A stretch of 44,144 bases of DNA from Bacteroidales bacterium (GTDB lineage: Bacteria > Bacteroidota > Bacteroidia > Bacteroidales > JAGOPY01): assembly GCA_023229505.1 (NCBI GenBank), contig JALNZD010000034.1, positions 1-44,144 of the forward strand, in the 5' to 3' direction. A program made the translations under genes and the position numbers. This document shows, piece after piece, positions 41,074 to 44,144 of this stretch. How positions within the stretch are numbered: the stretch's first letter is position 1; every line of letters starts with the position of its first letter. The notes beneath the pieces are model-generated. The model saw nothing but the letters and a program-made list of their open reading frames with translations, searched no databases and had not been told where the DNA came from.

Positions 41074-41346
41074 TTCCGACGGGTCGTGTTCATGCTCCGA
41101 CGGGTAAATCCGTCGGTTCAGCCGGTCGTGTTTATGCTCCTACGGGTAAATCCATCGGTTCAGCCGGTCGTGTTCATGCTCCGACGGGTAAATCCGTCGG
41201 TTCAGCCGGTCGTGTTTATGCTCCTACGGGTAAATCCATCGGTTCTGATCATTAGCACTATACAAAGCTTGGATTTTCTTCCGACGGGTAAATCCGTCGG
41301 TTCAGCCGGTCGTGTTTATGCTCCTACGGGTAAATCCATCGGTTCA
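41074..41346 (+). repeat. Left REP array: alternating type A and type B palindromes
   Basis: Three type A units (CCGACGGGTAAATCCGTCGG, perfect 7-base stem, loop GTAAAT) at 41097, 41181 and 41281. They alternate with three type B units (CCTACGG and CCATCGG arms, two mismatches) at 41139, 41223 and 41323. The step is exactly 42 bases, with linkers reading GTTCAGCCGGTCGTGTT plus TATG or CATG. A truncated first unit begins at 41074, and a 38-base unique spacer lies between the second B and the third A. Confidence 0.92.
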
Positions 41347-41877
41347 TATTTTTTCATTATGCCTGGTGGCATTTCGAATTAATTGCGAAGATTTTTGGGA
41401 TAATGGCTTTAACCCGTGTTTCTTTCTATTTGTAACGACGTAGTTGATGGCATTGCATAATTCGGTTTCATTTCTAAGAACTTTTTGATAAAAACTTTTT
41501 GCCCAAAGACCCTGAGGATAAGTGGATTTGATTCTGGCAGAAGAACCTTTTGATGAAAGATTAATGCGCCGATTATAATTATAAGATGTTTTTCCTTTCC
41601 AGAGTAGCATCATTTTCGAAAGAGATTCTCTTTCACTACATACTATGCAATGAACATGATCGCCACAAAAGTTGAAAGCAATCAATTCCAGCTTTAATTC
41701 ACCAGCTACATTACACAGCTCTTCAATAATAGCATCTTCTTCTTTGTCATCAAAATAAGGCAAAGTTGTTGCTACGTACCCTTTTGGATTAATTCTTTTT
41801 ATCCTTTGATAATCGTACCGTGAATACTTTAAAGTGAATACGATATGTGAAGCAATACATTCGATTCTGTCCTTCAT
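41344..41877 (-). CDS. IS200-like REP-associated tyrosine transposase (RAYT)
   Basis: 177 residues. The HUH single-strand nuclease core is intact: FNFCGDHVHCIVCSERESLSKMMLLWKG with His74-Val-His76, and the catalytic Tyr146 in CNAINYVVTNRKKHGL. LWAKSFYQKVLRNETEL matches the usual RAYT segment just before it. Such enzymes nick single-stranded REP hairpins and are domesticated for REP spread rather than ordinary transposition. The stop codon TGA (41344-41346 on the minus strand) belongs to the GGTTCA tail of the last REP unit. The gene is full length and both arrays are intact, so it may be active. Confidence 0.92.
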   Translation of the reverse strand: MKDRIECIASHIVFTLKYSRYDYQRIKRINPKGYVATTLPYFDDKEEDAIIEELCNVAGELKLELIAFNFCGDHVHCIVCSERESLSKMMLLWKGKTSYNYNRRINLSSKGSSARIKSTYPQGLWAKSFYQKVLRNETELCNAINYVVTNRKKHGLKPLSQKSSQLIRNATRHNEKI

Positions 41878-41912
41878 TTCGTCACTTTTTTAATTTTCTA
41901 TATTAATGTTTG

Positions 41913-42240
41913 AACCGACGGATTTACCCGTCGGAGTAAGAAAACGACCAGTTTGAACCGACGGATTTACCCGTCGGAGTAAGAAAACGACCAGTTTGAA
42001 CCGACGGATTTACCTGTCGGAGTAAGAAAACGACCAGTTTGAACCGACGGATTTACCCGTCGGAGTAAGAAAACGACCAGTTTGAACCGACGGATTTACC
42101 CGTCGGAGTGAGAAAACGACCAGTTTGAACCGACGGATTTACCCGTCGGAGTGTGAAAACAACCAGTTTGAATCGACGGATTTACCCGTCGGAGTGAGAA
42201 AACGACCAGTTTGAACCGACGGATTTACCCGTCGGAGTAC
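41913..42240 (-). repeat. Right REP array: eight inverted palindromes
   Basis: Eight copies of CCGACGGATTTACCCGTCGG at a step of about 43 bases, starting near 41916 and ending at 42235. Linkers read GAGTAAGAAAACGACCAGTTTGA with minor changes; one copy has C-to-T in the 3' arm, and one has C-to-T in the 5' arm. Read in reverse complement they match the left-array type A unit. The array ends 13 bases before the stop of the DUF2851 gene. Confidence 0.93.
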
Positions 42241-42252
42241 GATATTGGCTCT

Positions 42253-43518
42253 TCACTTTATCAAATCCAAACCAATCCTGCATTCCAAACATTTTTTCTG
42301 ATCACAATAGTTTGTTTTCAACTCCAGCAAGGCTTGCGACTGTGATGCCGATGAAGGCTCCAACCCGAATTCTGCAAATTTCCTGACAATGGAGTTTGAC
42401 TCGGCCGGAATTGAATCGAGCAGCGCAAATGCCTGATCCTGGTAGTGTACCTGGCCTTTCAATTTACCGTAAACGAATAAAAAAGGTATGACATTATTGA
42501 TCATGATCAATTCGACCGTTGATGGTGATATTGATTTTCCTATGTTTTTCGACTGCCGGTCAAAATAATAATGATCTTTCCAGTATTCACTGACCCCGAC
42601 AGTAAAAAACCCGATCATTTTATCATATCCGGCATTCTCAATTATCTCGCTGAAAAGGTTAGATCGCAGGTGGATCATCATGGCAAGCTGAGCCAGTCGG
42701 ATCGTTGGGAAATTATTCGGACGCAGACGCATGAATTTCCAAAGGTGGCCGGAAATCGGTTTAAGCGAAAACTTGTTCTTCAAATGCTGATATTCCTTCT
42801 TCAGCTTCTTCGGGTACTCACCCCTATATCTGCCCTCTAATAGGCCGGCCTGGCCAAACAGCAGCGCTTCAACCTGTAAAAGCTGGTCTCTGTGCTTTTC
42901 AAGGCACTGAACCGGCGTATGGCGGGCAAGCAGCTCAAAAGGCTGCTTGTTGATGCGGAAACCCAGCGTAGAAGCCAGCGCCTGGAAAAAAGCCTGGTTC
43001 CAGTCGTTACCGGTGAATTGAAGTAAGTTTTCCAGATCCTTCGATTTCCTCTCCAACCTTGTAACGGAAAGAGCCGTCAGCCAATCGTTAATTACCACGT
43101 CCCTGACTTCAGGCAGGCGCATGGCACAGGGAATCCAGAGGTGGTTGTTGAGAAAATAATTATAGGTCTCATAGACATCAGGAGGAAAAACATCTTTCAG
43201 CGCCAGTGTCGGCATCCGTTCTCCATTCCCGCGTTTAATTGTCAGGTCATCTTCAAAAACCACATGCAGGATCACATTATCATAGGCCTCATCATGGTTA
43301 TGCTTATGCCTGATCCAGTCGGATGAGCGGATGTGGATTTCGACATTTCCGGCCCATAGAGTTTCGCCCAGCCTTACCTGTGCGCCCTCAAAATCAGGCC
43401 CAGAATCATGGTTATGTTCCCCGGTTCTGACTATCAGGAGGTTCTCCCCTTCTGATGTATGGAAATGCCTGCCCGCCAGCTTGAATTTCCAGATAAAGTG
43501 TAAAAAATCTTCTGTCAT
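42253..43518 (-). CDS. DUF2851 family protein
   Basis: 421 residues. The start MTEDFLHFIWKFKLAGRHFHTSEGENLLIV and the region GEHNHDSGPDFEGAQVRLGETLWAGNVEIHIRSSDWIRHKHNHDEAYDNVILHVVFEDD are diagnostic of the Bacteroidota DUF2851 family. The second region has N-x-H-x-D-x-G-P-D-F and several conserved His/Asp that look like an active or metal site, with a restriction-endonuclease-like appearance, but no activity is known. The C-terminus ends in a CxxxxCLEC cysteine cluster. Placed directly beside the right REP array and otherwise isolated. Confidence 0.88.
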   Translation of the reverse strand: MTEDFLHFIWKFKLAGRHFHTSEGENLLIVRTGEHNHDSGPDFEGAQVRLGETLWAGNVEIHIRSSDWIRHKHNHDEAYDNVILHVVFEDDLTIKRGNGERMPTLALKDVFPPDVYETYNYFLNNHLWIPCAMRLPEVRDVVINDWLTALSVTRLERKSKDLENLLQFTGNDWNQAFFQALASTLGFRINKQPFELLARHTPVQCLEKHRDQLLQVEALLFGQAGLLEGRYRGEYPKKLKKEYQHLKNKFSLKPISGHLWKFMRLRPNNFPTIRLAQLAMMIHLRSNLFSEIIENAGYDKMIGFFTVGVSEYWKDHYYFDRQSKNIGKSISPSTVELIMINNVIPFLFVYGKLKGQVHYQDQAFALLDSIPAESNSIVRKFAEFGLEPSSASQSQALLELKTNYCDQKKCLECRIGLDLIK

Positions 43519-43903
43519 AAAAAGTCTTTTCTATGTTTATCCGGAAAATGGTTGTTTTATACCCGGTAAAATTTTATTTTTTTATTTTTTTCAAGTGATG
43601 AGCTGGTTCTTCCATCGATCAGCGATCAGCAGATATTCAGATAATCGACAAAGAAAAAACGATCATTTTGTAAATCAAATAAAAATCCGTATCTTTACGA
43701 GGATAGCAATAGTCATATCAATGAGTTACAACGCTACACTTTATCGCCTATCCACATGCCTATTGTTATGTAAATAGGACTGCAGGAATAGCGGGTATAA
43801 GGTAGTTGAACTAAACCGCCGCTGGCGGTGGTCTTTCAAGCATTTCTCTCTGTTTCAGGATATTTCGTATAAGGCAATATGTTAAACCTTAAAACATATT
43901 GCT
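43519..43903. other. 385-base region before the recombinase gene with inverted repeats
   Basis: AT-rich. TATCTTTA at 43690-43697 is a near-consensus -7 element, followed at 43721-43777 by an 18-codon open frame (starting MSYNATLYR). A 6-base stem ACCGCC/GGCGGT with loop GCT lies at 43815-43829. GTATAAGG occurs twice, 72 bases apart (43795 and 43867). No gene is supported; these could be recombinase-binding or element-end sequences. Confidence 0.4.
43874..43902 (+). promoter_or_regulatory. Perfect 10-base hairpin abutting the recombinase start codon
   Basis: GCAATATGTT (43874-43883) and AACATATTGC (43893-43902) pair perfectly around a 9-base loop. The second arm ends one base before the ATG at 43904, so the structure would cover the translation start region or mark an element end. 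Confidence 0.7.
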
Positions 43904-44144
43904 ATGAGTACTTTACGAAAACAACTGATTCAGCAGATGCAGCTGAAAGGTTACAGTCCGGTAACCATCAAAACGTATGTGAGTAACATCGCGCAAATTG
44001 CATCATTTTACAATACACCTGCGGACCTGCTTACGGTTGATCAAATCCGGGATTACATCTTGCTTAACATCACAGGGAAGAAACTAAGTAAATCATGGAT
44101 GAATTCGACCATCAGCGCTGTTAAAATTCTTTTTTGTGAGGTGT
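43904..44144 (+). CDS. Tyrosine recombinase/integrase, N-terminal part (3' end outside window)
   Basis: 80 codons are open from the ATG at 43904 to the window edge. The visible part is the N-terminal SAM-like core-binding domain: LIQQMQLKGYSPVTIKTYVSNIAQIASFYNTPADLLTVDQIRDYILLNIT and STISAVKILFCEV, typical of phage-integrase/XerC-type proteins. Similar short recombinases in Bacteroidota often accompany IS91-like transposases; whether one follows here cannot be seen. The catalytic R...HxxR...Y domain is beyond the edge. A 10-base hairpin overlaps its start region. Confidence 0.85.
   Translation, partial: MSTLRKQLIQQMQLKGYSPVTIKTYVSNIAQIASFYNTPADLLTVDQIRDYILLNITGKKLSKSWMNSTISAVKILFCEV

Larger units (their letters stand above)
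41074..42240. mobile_element. REP/RAYT unit (REPtron-like): transposase gene enclosed by inverted REP arrays
   Basis: The RAYT gene (41344-41877) lies between a left array of six to seven REP units and a right array of eight units in opposite orientation. Both arrays use the same CCGACGG palindrome and related linkers (GGTTCA, TGGTCGT or CGGTCGT). The layout matches the REP-RAYT units described in Proteobacteria, in which a Y1 HUH transposase recognises REP hairpins. Confidence 0.8.

Noticed and set aside
41086..41382. 98-residue plus-strand reading frame
   Set aside because: It is translation of the REP array (RRVNPSVQPVVFML repeated); no gene character.
41913..42240. CRISPR array
   Set aside because: Units repeat with the same linker each time; there are no variable spacers, no cas genes, and the units are palindromes matching the left array. 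It is a REP array.
43721..43777. 18-codon leader-like frame after TATCTTTA
   Set aside because: Too short to distinguish from chance; noted only as part of the region description.
1..44144. tRNA or rRNA genes
   Set aside because: I looked for T-loop words and cloverleaf-like segments in intergenic regions and saw none convincing; a covariance search would be decisive.

Overview
The window is a stretch of chromosome from a member of the Bacteroidota, probably an uncultured or environmental relative of the Bacteroidales. The evidence is direct. Many genes are preceded by the Bacteroidota -7 promoter word TAnnTTTG. Secreted proteins carry the gliding-motility/type IX secretion C-terminal domain or the repeats that usually precede it. 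Family-specific proteins such as GWxTD, DUF4293, DUF2851, WG-repeat and DUF1573 lipoproteins are present. No tRNA, rRNA or CRISPR was seen.

Layout. Bases 1-2000 hold the start of a large secreted adhesin-like protein, which runs off the left edge, and a small cysteine-rich secreted protein with its own terminator. Bases 2500-6500 carry a GWxTD lipoprotein and rmuC, then a periplasmic TonB-domain protein and a DUF4293 membrane protein. Bases 6600-11100 carry an Lgt-like membrane protein, an inositol monophosphatase, an NfeD/ClpP-class membrane protease and a sugar kinase. Two tRNA-processing genes (miaA, cca) follow on the minus strand. Bases 13660-17254 form a tight operon of isocitrate dehydrogenase, a degenerate HD-domain protein and a fused aconitase-type hydro-lyase. 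Bases 18137-22917 hold lplA, a DUF1338 (2-oxoadipate dioxygenase-type) gene and a YdiJ-like FAD/Fe-S D-2-hydroxyglutarate dehydrogenase candidate. Together these two groups converge on 2-oxoglutarate and lipoylated dehydrogenases.

Bases 22985-34734 are mostly housekeeping: ribonuclease Z, a long ribosomal protein S1, a KdpE-like regulator, a divergent YchF-type GTPase, a WG-repeat protein, an M1 peptidase and a ClpB lacking its N-domain. Bases 34980-41063 carry a T9SS-type secreted protein, a DUF1573 lipoprotein, yajC, a YbbR-domain protein, coaE, dapD, ruvX, def and a TPR lipoprotein. The right end is the accessory part. An IS200-like (RAYT) transposase gene is enclosed by inverted arrays of REP-type palindromes. 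A DUF2851 gene follows, and the 5' part of a tyrosine recombinase runs off the right edge.

The most unusual content is between genes. At least five gene junctions hold degenerate arrays with a strict 7-base period, several reaching into the ends of genes. There is also a symmetric element of four covarying mini-hairpins upstream of the NfeD-like gene, a perfect 34-base palindrome, a 27-base inverted repeat, and the REP/RAYT unit.
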